Shown: positions 44,405 to 52,163 of the stretch, piece by piece
Numbering within the stretch: the first letter of the stretch is position 1
Layout of the letters: each line of letters starts with the position of its first letter
From: CAVSEK01 sp963726975
GTDB taxonomy: Bacteria > Actinomycetota > Actinomycetes > Mycobacteriales > SCTD01
Direction: 5' to 3'
Length of the DNA: 64,000 bases
NCBI GenBank assembly: GCA_963726975.1
Contig: CAVSEK010000004.1
Coordinates: forward strand, 744,001 to 808,000
Notes under the pieces: generated by a model
Told to the model about the DNA's origin: nothing
The model's database searches: none
Seen by the model: only the letters and a program-made list of their open reading frames with translations
Made by a program: the position numbers and the translations under genes

Positions 44405-44450
44405 GGGTCACAGTCCTGGGTCACGCCCGGACAGGTCACGGGAACGTGAC
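44405..44450. promoter_or_regulatory. GGTCAC direct repeats and inverted repeat in a divergent promoter region
   Basis: GGGTCAC at 44405 and 44418 (13 bp apart), AGGTCAC at 44434, the last forming a perfect GTCACG-GGAA-CGTGAC inverted repeat (44435-44450). The 247-bp gap separates the secreted hydrolase from the DUF3311-symporter operon, so one regulator may serve both. Which regulator is unknown. Confidence 0.4.
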
Positions 44451-44572
44451 GATCCGTCGTGCCTCCCCCGCCTGGGCCGCACCGGGACCACACTCCGCCC
44501 GCGGCGGCGCCCCGGGCGACCGCCCGCCGACCGCCGCCCGACGGCCGGCCTGCCCACGCCAGGAGGACACCG

Positions 44573-44812
44573 GTGTCCCTCGACCAGCCCCCGCCTCCCG
44601 CGCCGCTGCGCGGGCGCCCGCCGAAGCGCAGCGACAGGAGCCCCTGGAACTGGCTGCTGCTCGTGCCGCTGCTGGTGACGCTCTACCCGCCGCTGTACAA
44701 CCGCCGTACGCCGTCGTTCATCGGCATCCCCTTCTTCTACTGGTACCAGCTGGCCATCATCAGCGTCGGGGTCACCTGCACGCTCGTCGTCTACCGCCGG
44801 ACGAGGAGCTGA
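44573..44812 (+). CDS. DUF3311 small membrane protein
   Basis: A 79-residue two-helix protein. The Pro-rich N-terminus is followed by SPWNWLLLVPLLVTLYPPLY, NRRTPSFIGIPFFYWYQLAI and ISVGVTCTLVVYRRTRS. This is the DUF3311 pattern (P-x-YN-x3-P-x-hydrophobic-G-x-P-F-F-Y-W-Y-Q). It is commonly encoded directly before a monocarboxylate-type sodium:solute symporter and is thought to be its small partner subunit. GTG 44573 follows AGGAGGA. Two bases separate it from the symporter start. Confidence 0.9.
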   Translation: MSLDQPPPPAPLRGRPPKRSDRSPWNWLLLVPLLVTLYPPLYNRRTPSFIGIPFFYWYQLAIISVGVTCTLVVYRRTRS

Positions 44813-44814
44813 CC

Positions 44815-46455
44815 GTGGACGGCGTGAAGACCACCGAGCTGGTCATCTTCGCGGCGCTGTTCCTCGCGGTCAGCGCCCTCGGCTTCGTCGCGAGCCGATG
44901 GCGGCGCGGCGAGAGCCTGGACAGCCTCGACGAGTGGGGCCTGGGCGGCCGCAGCTTCGGCGGCTGGATCACCTGGTTCCTCATCGGCGGCGACCTCTAC
45001 ACCGCGTACACGTTCGTCGCGGTGCCCGCGCTCGTCTTCGGCGCCGGCGCCGTCGGCTTCTTCGCGGTGCCCTACACGATCGTCGTCTACCCGATCGTCT
45101 TCACCGTCCTGGCCCGGCTGTGGTCGGTGAGCCACCGCAACGGGTTCGTCACGCCGGCCGACTTCGTGCGCGCGCGGTCGGGCTCGCCGACGCTCGCGCT
45201 GCTCGTCGCGCTCACCGGCATCGTCGCGACGATGCCCTACATCGCGCTGCAGCTCGTCGGGATCGAGGCCGTCCTCAAGGCGATGGGCGTCACCGGCCAC
45301 ACGCCGATCATCATCGCCTTCGCGATCCTGGCGGCCTACACGTACAACTCCGGGCTGCGGGCGCCGGCGCTCATCGCCTTCGTCAAGGACACGCTCATCT
45401 ACATCGTGGTGATCGTCGCCGTCATCGTCATCCCGATCAAGCTCGGCGGCTTCGGCGACATCTTCGCCGCGGCGGACAAGAAGTTCGCCGCCAGCCCCAA
45501 CCCGGGCGACGGCGTCCTGCTCGGCGGGCCGGCGCAGCTGCAGTACGCCACCCTCGCCTTCGGCTCCGCGCTCGCGCTGTTCCTCTACCCGCACAGCCTC
45601 ACCGGCGTCTTCGCCGCCAAGAGCCGCGACACGATCAAGCGCAACATGGCGGCGCTGCCCGCGTACTCGTTCGTGCTCGGGCTGCTCGCGCTGCTGGGCT
45701 ACATGGCCATCGCCGGCGGGGTGAAGCCGCTCGTCGGCACGAACGGCAAGCCCGACGGCAACACCATCGTGCCGCTGCTGTTCGACCAGCAGTTCCCGGA
45801 CTGGTTCGCCGGGGTGGCCTTCGCCGCCATCGGCATCGGCGCCCTCGTGCCCGCCGCCATCATGTCCATCGCGGCGGCGAACCTGTGGACCCGCAACATC
45901 TACAAGGAGTACCTGAACAAGGACGCGACCCCGAAGCAGGAGGCCCGCAGCAGCAAGCTCGCCTCGCTGGTCGTCAAGGTCGGCGCGCTGGTCGCGATCC
46001 TCGCGCTCGACCCGCAGTTCAGCATCGACCTGCAGCTCATCGGCGGCGTGATCATGCTGCAGACGCTGCCCGCGGTGGCGCTGAGCCTCTACACCCGCTT
46101 CTTCCACAGCGTCGCGCTCATCGCCGGCTGGGCCAGCGGCATGGCGGTCGGCTTCTGGACGCTCTACCAGGTGCCGCAGAAGGCCTTCGGCGCAGGCGGC
46201 GTCGTGACCATCACCAAGGAGCACTTCGGCGGGTCGGCGTTCCCGCTGAGCAAGCTCGGCCTCGACACGACGACGACGATCTACGCCGGCATCCTCGCGG
46301 TGCTCGTCAACCTCGTCGTCGCCACCGTGCTCACGCTGGTCCTGCGCGGCCGGGTCGCCGAGGGCGAGGACAGCACGATCCCGGAGGACTACACCGCCGA
46401 GCCGGGCGACCCGGGCGTGCGCGACCTGTCCGGGGCGGTCAAGGGCGCCGTCTGA
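44815..46455 (+). CDS. Sodium:solute symporter (monocarboxylate MctP/MctC-like)
   Basis: Intact 546-residue SSS-family symporter with about 13 helices. TTELVIFAALFLAVSALGFV, LDEWGLGGRSFGGWITWFLI, GGDLYTAYTFVAVPALVFGA, NGFVTPADFVRARSGSPTLA, GIVATMPYIALQLVGIEAVL and GALVPAAIMSIAAANLWTRN. The last carries the conserved Na+-site serines. The DUF3311 partner and overall motifs fit uptake of short monocarboxylates such as pyruvate, lactate or acetate (family knowledge). A very strong hairpin 15 bases after the stop ends the operon. Confidence 0.9.
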   Translation: MDGVKTTELVIFAALFLAVSALGFVASRWRRGESLDSLDEWGLGGRSFGGWITWFLIGGDLYTAYTFVAVPALVFGAGAVGFFAVPYTIVVYPIVFTVLARLWSVSHRNGFVTPADFVRARSGSPTLALLVALTGIVATMPYIALQLVGIEAVLKAMGVTGHTPIIIAFAILAAYTYNSGLRAPALIAFVKDTLIYIVVIVAVIVIPIKLGGFGDIFAAADKKFAASPNPGDGVLLGGPAQLQYATLAFGSALALFLYPHSLTGVFAAKSRDTIKRNMAALPAYSFVLGLLALLGYMAIAGGVKPLVGTNGKPDGNTIVPLLFDQQFPDWFAGVAFAAIGIGALVPAAIMSIAAANLWTRNIYKEYLNKDATPKQEARSSKLASLVVKVGALVAILALDPQFSIDLQLIGGVIMLQTLPAVALSLYTRFFHSVALIAGWASGMAVGFWTLYQVPQKAFGAGGVVTITKEHFGGSAFPLSKLGLDTTTTIYAGILAVLVNLVVATVLTLVLRGRVAEGEDSTIPEDYTAEPGDPGVRDLSGAVKGAV

Positions 46456-46470
46456 CCCCTGCTGCTCCTC

Positions 46471-46501
46471 GGGCCCCGGTCGCGCTGCGCGGCCGGGGCC
46501 C
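46471..46501 (+). terminator. Strong hairpin terminator after the symporter
   Basis: A 14-bp stem: GGGCCCCGG (46471-46479) pairs with CCGGGGCCC (46493-46501), and the inner TCGCG/CGCGG continues the stem (one G-U) to a 3-base CTG loop. No T run, as usual for high-GC actinomycetes. Confidence 0.85.
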
Positions 46502-46520
46502 GCTGCTGCCCGGACCCCTG

Positions 46521-46564
46521 CGTCCGCCCGACGCGGACACGGCCGCCGCGGCGCCGGGCGGACG
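46521..46564. repeat. GTCCGCCC/GGGCGGAC intergenic hairpin element, copy 3
   Basis: CGTCCGCCCG (46521-46530) and CGGGCGGACG (46555-46564) form a perfect 10-bp inverted repeat, with inner ACGCGGAC as in copies 1 and 2. It lies just after the symporter terminator. Confidence 0.75.
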
Positions 46565-46636
46565 TAGGGCGCGGCGTGGCTCCCCGCGACCCGGGCGCCG
46601 CGGCGCAGGCTGGGGGCGTACGCCGGGAGGAGTCAC

Positions 46637-47350
46637 GTGTCGGAGCTGGTCAGGGTCCCCGTCGAGGTGGGGTCGGCGGCGGTGGTGTTCCGCACGGTGC
46701 CGCGCGGCTACGACCGGCGGCAGGTCGACGCGCACGTCGCCGCGCTGGAGCAGGAGCTCGCCGAGCTGCGGTGGGAGCGCGAGGAGCTCGCCGCCCGGCG
46801 GGCCGAGCTCGCCGCTCAGCGCGACGAGCAGGAGCGCTGGACCCCGGACTTCAGCGCCCTCGGGGCACGGGTGGTGGAGCTGCTGCGGCTCGCCGAGCAG
46901 GAGGCGGCGGCGGTGCGGGAGGCGGCGTCCGCGGACGCGCGCCGGGCCCGGGCGCGCGGCGCGGCCGAGCTCGCGGCGGAGCGGGCCGAGCACGAGCAGG
47001 CGCTCGAGCAGGTCCGGCGCGACGGCGAGCGCGAGCTGCGGCGCCTGCAGGCCTCGGCCGCGACGACCCGCGACCTGCTGGCCTCCGAGCTGGCGCGCGA
47101 GCGCCGCGACGCCGAGCTCGAGGTGGCGGGCCTGCTCGCCGGCGCCCAGGCCCGCGCCGCCGAGCTGCTCGCCGCCGCCGAGCGCCAGGCGGTCGAGCGC
47201 GCCGCGCGCACCTCCGCCGAGCTCGACCGCCTCGTACGCCGTCGCGACGAGCTGCGCGCCGAGCTGAGCGACCTGTCCGAGCGGCTGGTCGCCGTCGTGC
47301 ACCGACTGGGCACCGACGAGGGCGGGGCGCTCGAGGTCCGCACCGCCTGA
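46637..47350 (+). CDS. DivIVA-like coiled-coil protein
   Basis: A 237-residue protein with a short DivIVA-type start (FRTVPRGYDRRQVDAHVAAL, matching the F-x3-xRGYDxxxVDxFL pattern) and then almost continuous Glu/Arg/Ala-rich coiled coil to the C-terminus. No membrane segment or enzyme motif. DivIVA-family proteins mark curved membranes and poles or organise wall growth (family knowledge). This one is too diverged to name (not Wag31, which is longer and better conserved). GTG 46637 follows GGGAGGAG. Flanked by intergenic repeats on both sides. Confidence 0.72.
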   Translation: MSELVRVPVEVGSAAVVFRTVPRGYDRRQVDAHVAALEQELAELRWEREELAARRAELAAQRDEQERWTPDFSALGARVVELLRLAEQEAAAVREAASADARRARARGAAELAAERAEHEQALEQVRRDGERELRRLQASAATTRDLLASELARERRDAELEVAGLLAGAQARAAELLAAAERQAVERAARTSAELDRLVRRRDELRAELSDLSERLVAVVHRLGTDEGGALEVRTA

Positions 47351-47362
47351 GGAGCGGCGGGT

Positions 47363-47472
47363 GGTACCAGGAGCACCCGCACGAGCATCCTCACGTCCCC
47401 GGGACGGGTCCGTCCCGCTCAGCACCCCGTCCGGCGGCTGTTGAGGAAGAAGTTGTGGGTGCTCCTGGTACC
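47363..47472. repeat. Perfect 16-bp inverted repeat with 78-base spacer
   Basis: GGTACCAGGAGCACCC (47363-47378) and GGGTGCTCCTGGTACC (47457-47472). It lies right after the DivIVA-like gene. Spacer contains GGGACGGGTCCGTCCC, another hairpin. No gene is seen inside. Confidence 0.85.
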
Positions 47473-47511
47473 GCGCCGCCCGGCGGAGGTCCGCGGCGAG
47501 CACGGCGGGAC

Positions 47512-47657
47512 GGCGCGCCAGGTCCCGGGGGTCGACGCCGCGCCCCGATGCGGTCCCGGGGGTCGGACGGACCCGCGACGGCCCGGCGCGCCAGTTTCCC
47601 GGTACCGACGACGCGTCCCGATGAGGTCCCGGAGGTCGAACGGGTCCCGGCCCGGGA
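47512..47657. repeat. Two 73-bp direct repeats
   Basis: 47512-47584 and 47585-47657. Both start GGCGCGCCAG and contain CCCGATG-GGTCCCGG-GGTCG-ACGG with scattered substitutions. A third GTCCCGGGGGTCG copy is internal. Together with the adjacent inverted repeat the whole 47351-47701 gap is repeat-derived, without an obvious gene. Confidence 0.7.
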
Positions 47658-47701
47658 GCGCGGCGCGCGGCGCAGGAGGGTCCGCGACCCGGGCGAGCGC
47701 C

Positions 47702-48463
47702 TCAGGTGATGGTGATCCCGCCGTCCACGGCGAGGGTCTGCCCGGTGACGTAGCCGCCGGCCTCGCTGGCGAGGAAGACCAGCGCGGCGGCCAGCTCCTC
47801 CGGCTCGCCCTTCCGCCCGGACGGCACGCGGGTCATCATCAGGTCGAGGTAGCCGTCGGGGTACTGGTCGGTCATCTCCGAGGTGAAGAACCCGGGCGCC
47901 AGCGCGTTGACGCGGATGCCCTTGCGGCCGGTCCACTGCTGCGCGAGGTCGCGGGTGAGGCCGATGAGCCCGGCCTTGCTGGCGGCGTAGGCGGCCTGCG
48001 GCAGCCCCGCGGTGGTGATGCCGAGGACGCTGCTGATGTTGATGATGCTGCTGCCCGGCTGCATGACCCGGCCGCAGGCCTGGGCCATCCAGTAGCAGCC
48101 GTTGAGGTTGACGTCGATGACCGAGGTGAACTGCTCGACGCTCTCGCGGGTGGCGGGCACCGCGGTGCCGATGCCCGCGTTGTTGACGAGCACGTCGACC
48201 CGGCCGAACTCGGCCATCGCCGCCTCGACGAGCGCGGTGCAGTCCTCGGGCCGGGACACGTCGGTGCCGACCTCGAGCGCGCGCCGGCCGGCGGCGCGCA
48301 CCAGCGCCGCGGTCTCGCCGAGCCGCTCGACGCGCCGCGCGCCGAGGGCGACGTCGGCGCCGGCCTCGGCGAGGGCCTGGGCGAACGCGACGCCGAGCCC
48401 GGACGACGCTCCGGTCACGATCGCGACCTTGCCCTCCAGCGAGAACCGGTCCAGCACGCTCAT
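47702..48463 (-). CDS. SDR-family oxidoreductase
   Basis: Intact 253-residue SDR of classical type. GKVAIVTGASSGLGVAFAQA, VDVLVNNAGIGTAVPATRES, SIINISSVLGITTAGLPQAA, YAASKAGLIGLTRDLAQQWT (YxxxK) and ALAPGFFTSEMTDQYPDGYL. The FFxSEMT segment and size match actinobacterial 3-ketoacyl reductase-like or gluconate/alcohol dehydrogenase-like SDRs, so the substrate stays open. ATG 48463 follows AGGAG. It lies downstream of the secreted DUF6351-like gene on the same strand, but a strong terminator separates them. Confidence 0.85.
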   Translation of the reverse strand: MSVLDRFSLEGKVAIVTGASSGLGVAFAQALAEAGADVALGARRVERLGETAALVRAAGRRALEVGTDVSRPEDCTALVEAAMAEFGRVDVLVNNAGIGTAVPATRESVEQFTSVIDVNLNGCYWMAQACGRVMQPGSSIINISSVLGITTAGLPQAAYAASKAGLIGLTRDLAQQWTGRKGIRVNALAPGFFTSEMTDQYPDGYLDLMMTRVPSGRKGEPEELAAALVFLASEAGGYVTGQTLAVDGGITIT

Positions 48464-48550
48464 CTGCACTCCTGTGGGGTGGGGGGGACGCGACCGTACG
48501 CCGTGGGTCGCCGGTCCCGTCGCGGCGGGGCTCACCCGCCGGGCACGCCA

Positions 48551-48581
48551 CCGCCCTCCCGCCAGGTCGGCGGGAGGGCGG
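48551..48581 (-). terminator. Strong hairpin terminator after the DUF6351-like gene
   Basis: Perfect 13-bp stem: CCGCCCTCCCGCC (48551-48563) and GGCGGGAGGGCGG (48569-48581) with a 5-base AGGTC loop, starting 10 bases after the stop at 48592. Confidence 0.88.
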
Positions 48582-48591
48582 GGCGCGGGGG

Positions 48592-50737
48592 CTACCTCAG
48601 CGGCGCCGAGACCGGCGGCGCGGGCATCGGCTTCCCGCCCGGCCCGCCGGAGTAGGTCTGCCAGGCCACCGTCGGCTGCTGGCCGACGCCGGGTCGGCTC
48701 CAGTCGCAGACGCCCTGCGGGAACAGCGCCTGCAGCTGCGCGAGCTGGTCGCCGGTGAGCTGCACCGGCGAGTAGTCGCTGGCGCGCACCGGCTTGAGCC
48801 GGCACTTCACGGCGTCCTCGGTGAAGGACGTGCCGGCCACGATGCGCGGGCTGGCGTAGTACGGGTTGAGCGCCGGGCAGGTCGCGGCGGGCAGCTCGTT
48901 GCCGGCCCCGTCGGTGCAGCGGTCCCGGGCGAGCGCCGGCTTGTCGAGCACGACCTTGCGCTCGAGCGGGATCGCCCGGCGGTCCTGCTCGATCGCGTGC
49001 AGCCAGTCGTCCATGACGGTCAGCGCGTCGGCCTCGAAGGTGCGGTCGCCGACCAGGGGGACCTGCCCGGTCCAGATGACCTGGTTGTCGTGGTGCCCGT
49101 TGGCCGCGTCGAGCCGCGCGCGCTGGACGTACGACCGGTAGTCGTGGTGGATCTCCTCCACGTCGTGGCCGCGCAGGTCGATGATCGGCACCCGGTCGAG
49201 GTGGTTGGCCTCGTCGACGGCGCCGGAGCGGTAGACCGTCGCCAGCGAGGGCGCGTCGGCCGTCGCGCGGGACTCCTGCGGGAGGAAGTCGATGTCGCGT
49301 GATCCGATCTTCGTGTTGAGGTCCAGGAACTGCGCGGCCGTGATGGTGCCGGCCTGCAGCGCGCCGAGGCCGTACTGCACGCCGACGTTGTCCCAGGGGC
49401 GGTTGGCCTTGCCGTCGGGACGGCTGCCGAGCACCGAGACCATGTAGTCCTGCAGCGCGCAGCGCACGCCCCGGGGGTTGCTCACCGGGTCGAACGTCTC
49501 GTCGGCCGGGACGGCGCAGTCCTGGGTGTCCAGCGGGTGCGTGGACAGCTGGGCGTTGAGCGACTCGCTGAAGCCGTAGACGTCGCGCCAGCTGCGGCAG
49601 ATCGACGTCGTCGGGTGGCCCGACCACCGCCGCCTGCTGCGGCTCCGGCCAGACGACGCCCGGGGCCCACCGGGCCGGGTCGCCGAAGTAGCTGCCGAGC
49701 AGCTCGCAGTCCTGGACCTCGATCATCGTCGACCACGTGTCGGGGTAGCTGCAGGCCGGCAGGATGCCGTCGAAGATGCCGGGGTAGGCGTTGGCGACCT
49801 GCTGCTGGTAGATCGAGCCGCCGGAGCAGCCGCTGCCGATCGTGTAGCGGACCGGGCCGTAGGCCTCGGTGACGCGCTCCTTGAGCATCGTCAGGGCCTC
49901 GGCCTGCACGACGATGTTGCAGTTGAGCGTGTTGTGGTCCAGCGAGGTCGAGATGACCGCGAAGCCGCGGCGCAGCGCGTTGTCGTCCAGGACGTCCGGC
50001 GACGTGGTCTGCCCGTGGTGCATGCCGCAGCCGGAGCCGCCCGTGACGTAGGTCTTGCCGTTCCACGCGGCGGGCGGTGACCAGGGCTTCGGCTCCGGCG
50101 CCTCCGGGTCGTAGAGCACGGCGATCCGGTACTCACCCCGGTCCTGCGCGCCGATCTCCTCGCGCACGACGTACGGCACGGTCTTGCCCTGGTCGGTCGT
50201 GGTGGTCGCGACGTCGCTCGGCGGGCTCGCCGGGTCGTACGGCTGGAGCCCGCCGCCGCCGGACGGCATGTAGGACCACTCGTAGCGGACCGGCCGGTCG
50301 CACTTGGCGTTGGTGGCGCCGTCGAAGCACGGCCACGGCTGGATCTGCTTGCCCGCGAAGACCGGGCCGCCGTTGGGGTGGTCGGTCACGACGAGCCGTG
50401 CGGCCGTCGCGCCGGGCGCCCGCGCGACGAGGGCGTTGGCGCCGAGCGACAGGCCCTGCACGAGCCCCAGCACCCTCCCGTCGGGGCGGCGGGCGAACGA
50501 CCGGCTGATGTCGCGCCCGTCGTCGGTGACGGTGAGGCGCCGCACGTCGACGCCGGCGGGCACGCCGACCTGCACGAGCGCGTCCCCGGCGGTGACCAGG
50601 TCGGCGCGGGAGGACAGGACGGAGAGGGTCAGCGGCGGGGGTGCGGCGGACGTCGCCGCGGACGCGGCCGTACCGGCGGCGACGAGCAGGGCGGCGCTGA
50701 GCGCGACCGCCGTGCGGGGGGAGCGCAGGACGCGCAT
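48592..50737 (-). CDS. Secreted DUF6351-like (tannase/feruloyl-esterase-like) protein (one frameshift)
   Basis: A 714-residue exported protein. Signal peptide TAVALSAALLVAAGTAASAA. A beta-rich N-terminal domain (LVQVGVPAGVDVRRLTVTDD, LGLVQGLSLGANALVARAPG) precedes an alpha/beta hydrolase-like core: YVTGGSGCGMHHGQTTSPDV, VRYTIGSGCSGGSIYQQQVA (nucleophile-like GCSGG) and NAYPGIFDGILPACSYPDTW. One extra base near 49613 joins VVGHPTTSICRSWRDVYGFS to the rest, ending GGKPMPAPPVSAPLR. DUF6351 assignment is from memory of the family; the substrate is unknown, perhaps an ester-linked plant or steroid compound. Confidence 0.72.
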
Positions 50738-50924
50738 GGAGGGTCTCCTGGACAGGTGCGGGGGCTGTACCGCCGGAGCCCTGCCCGGGTCCGGGGCAGC
50801 GGCGGCGCAGGGTGCGCAGGGGACTTCGCGCTGGCCGGTGGAGACTCCTGTCACACTTCCTCCGGTCTTGGGCCACGACCGGCCCGGCCGGTGGAGACCC
50901 CCGCCGTGGGGAGCAGGAGGATCT

Positions 50925-52163
50925 GTGGACGACGTGCCCGCCGGCGCTCGCGAGGACGACGTCGCCCGGGCACACGTGCGCGCGCTCGCGACCCGCGTGC
51001 TGCCCCTGTCCGACCAGCTGGCCGGGCAGCTCGTGCAGCAGATCGTCGAGGGCGAGCCGGCCTACCTCGAGCTCGACGTCGTGGCGGCGGAGGACCTGCA
51101 CCGGTCGTGCCGGCAGAACCTCGAGCGGATCGTCCAGTCGCTCGGGGAGCAGGTGCCCCCGGGCACCGACCCGTACGACGCGCCCGCCGAGACCGGGCGC
51201 CGCCGGGCCGCGCAGGGCATGCCGCTGGAGGCGGTGCTCCACAGCTACCGGCTGGGCGGCCGGCTCATCTGGGACACGGTCGTCGCCCTGGGCGCGGGCG
51301 ACCCTGCCGACCCGGCCAACCTGGGCCTCCTGCGGGCGGCCGGCATGGTCTGGGAGGAGATCGACCGGTACTCCTCCGCGCTGGCCGAGGCCTACCGGCG
51401 CGAGCAGGCCCGCCTGCGCACCCAGCACCGCTACCAGCAGCAGGCCGACCTCTCGGACCTGCTCGACGGCCGGGACGACGGGGCGTTCCTGGTCGCCGCA
51501 CCGGCGCGCCTGGGCGTCCCCGAGGGTGAGCCGGCCGTCGTCCTGGCCGTGCTGCTCGACGCGGAGCAGCCCGTCCTCGCCCTGGCCGACGAGCTCGCGG
51601 CGCGCGGGGTGCACGCGGCCTGGGCGCTGCGTGCCGGCGTCGAGACGGGCCTGGTCCGGCTGGGAGCGCGCGGGCGGGGCGGGCTGGTCGAGCTGCTCCG
51701 CCCTGCGGCGCGGTCCCGGGTCGGTGTCTCGCCCGTCCTGTGGTCGCTGCGCGCGGCGGGCGCCGGTGAGCGGTGCGCCCGGCTCGCCGCGACGACGCTG
51801 CCGGCGGGTCCGGGCGTGGCGCTCATCGAGGACCGCCTGCCTCAGGCGCTGCTCGCGGACGCGCCGGACCTGGCCGGGCTCGTGCTCGAGCAGACCGTCC
51901 GTCCCGTGCTGGCGGCCGGGCGCGAGGGCCCCGTCCTGCTGGACACGGTCAAGGCCCTGCGCGCCTGCGGCGGGTCCTACAGCCGCGCAGCCGGGCAGCT
52001 GTTCTGCCACCGCAACACCGTCATCGCCCGCACGGAGAAGGTGCGCCGGCTGTGCGGGCACGACCCGGCCGGCGACGGCGCCCTGCTGTGGGACCTCGCC
52101 GTGCTCGCCGCAGGAGCGGTCAGCCTCCCGCCCGCAGGTGGGCCCGCACCCGGGTCGGCGTGA
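50925..52163 (+). CDS. PucR/CdaR-type transcriptional regulator
   Basis: A 412-residue regulator. The N-terminal helical sensor region (AHVRALATRVLPLSDQLAGQ, MPLEAVLHSYRLGGRLIWDT, WEEIDRYSSALAEAYRREQA) is a RsbRD/PucR_N-like bundle. The centre is a degenerate GGDEF-like CdaR domain, and the C-terminal HTH_30 reads ALRACGGSYSRAAGQLFCHR and NTVIARTEKVRRLCG. Divergent from the DUF6351-like esterase gene with a 187-bp gap, so it is a good candidate regulator of that gene. Its 3' end overlaps the convergent propeller gene by 44 bases. GTG 50925 follows AGGAGG. Confidence 0.85.
   Translation: MDDVPAGAREDDVARAHVRALATRVLPLSDQLAGQLVQQIVEGEPAYLELDVVAAEDLHRSCRQNLERIVQSLGEQVPPGTDPYDAPAETGRRRAAQGMPLEAVLHSYRLGGRLIWDTVVALGAGDPADPANLGLLRAAGMVWEEIDRYSSALAEAYRREQARLRTQHRYQQQADLSDLLDGRDDGAFLVAAPARLGVPEGEPAVVLAVLLDAEQPVLALADELAARGVHAAWALRAGVETGLVRLGARGRGGLVELLRPAARSRVGVSPVLWSLRAAGAGERCARLAATTLPAGPGVALIEDRLPQALLADAPDLAGLVLEQTVRPVLAAGREGPVLLDTVKALRACGGSYSRAAGQLFCHRNTVIARTEKVRRLCGHDPAGDGALLWDLAVLAAGAVSLPPAGGPAPGSA

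Noticed and set aside
46637..47350. Wag31/DivIVA polar-growth protein
   Set aside because: Only a short DivIVA-like start is present, without the second conserved domain or the usual murein-gene neighbours.
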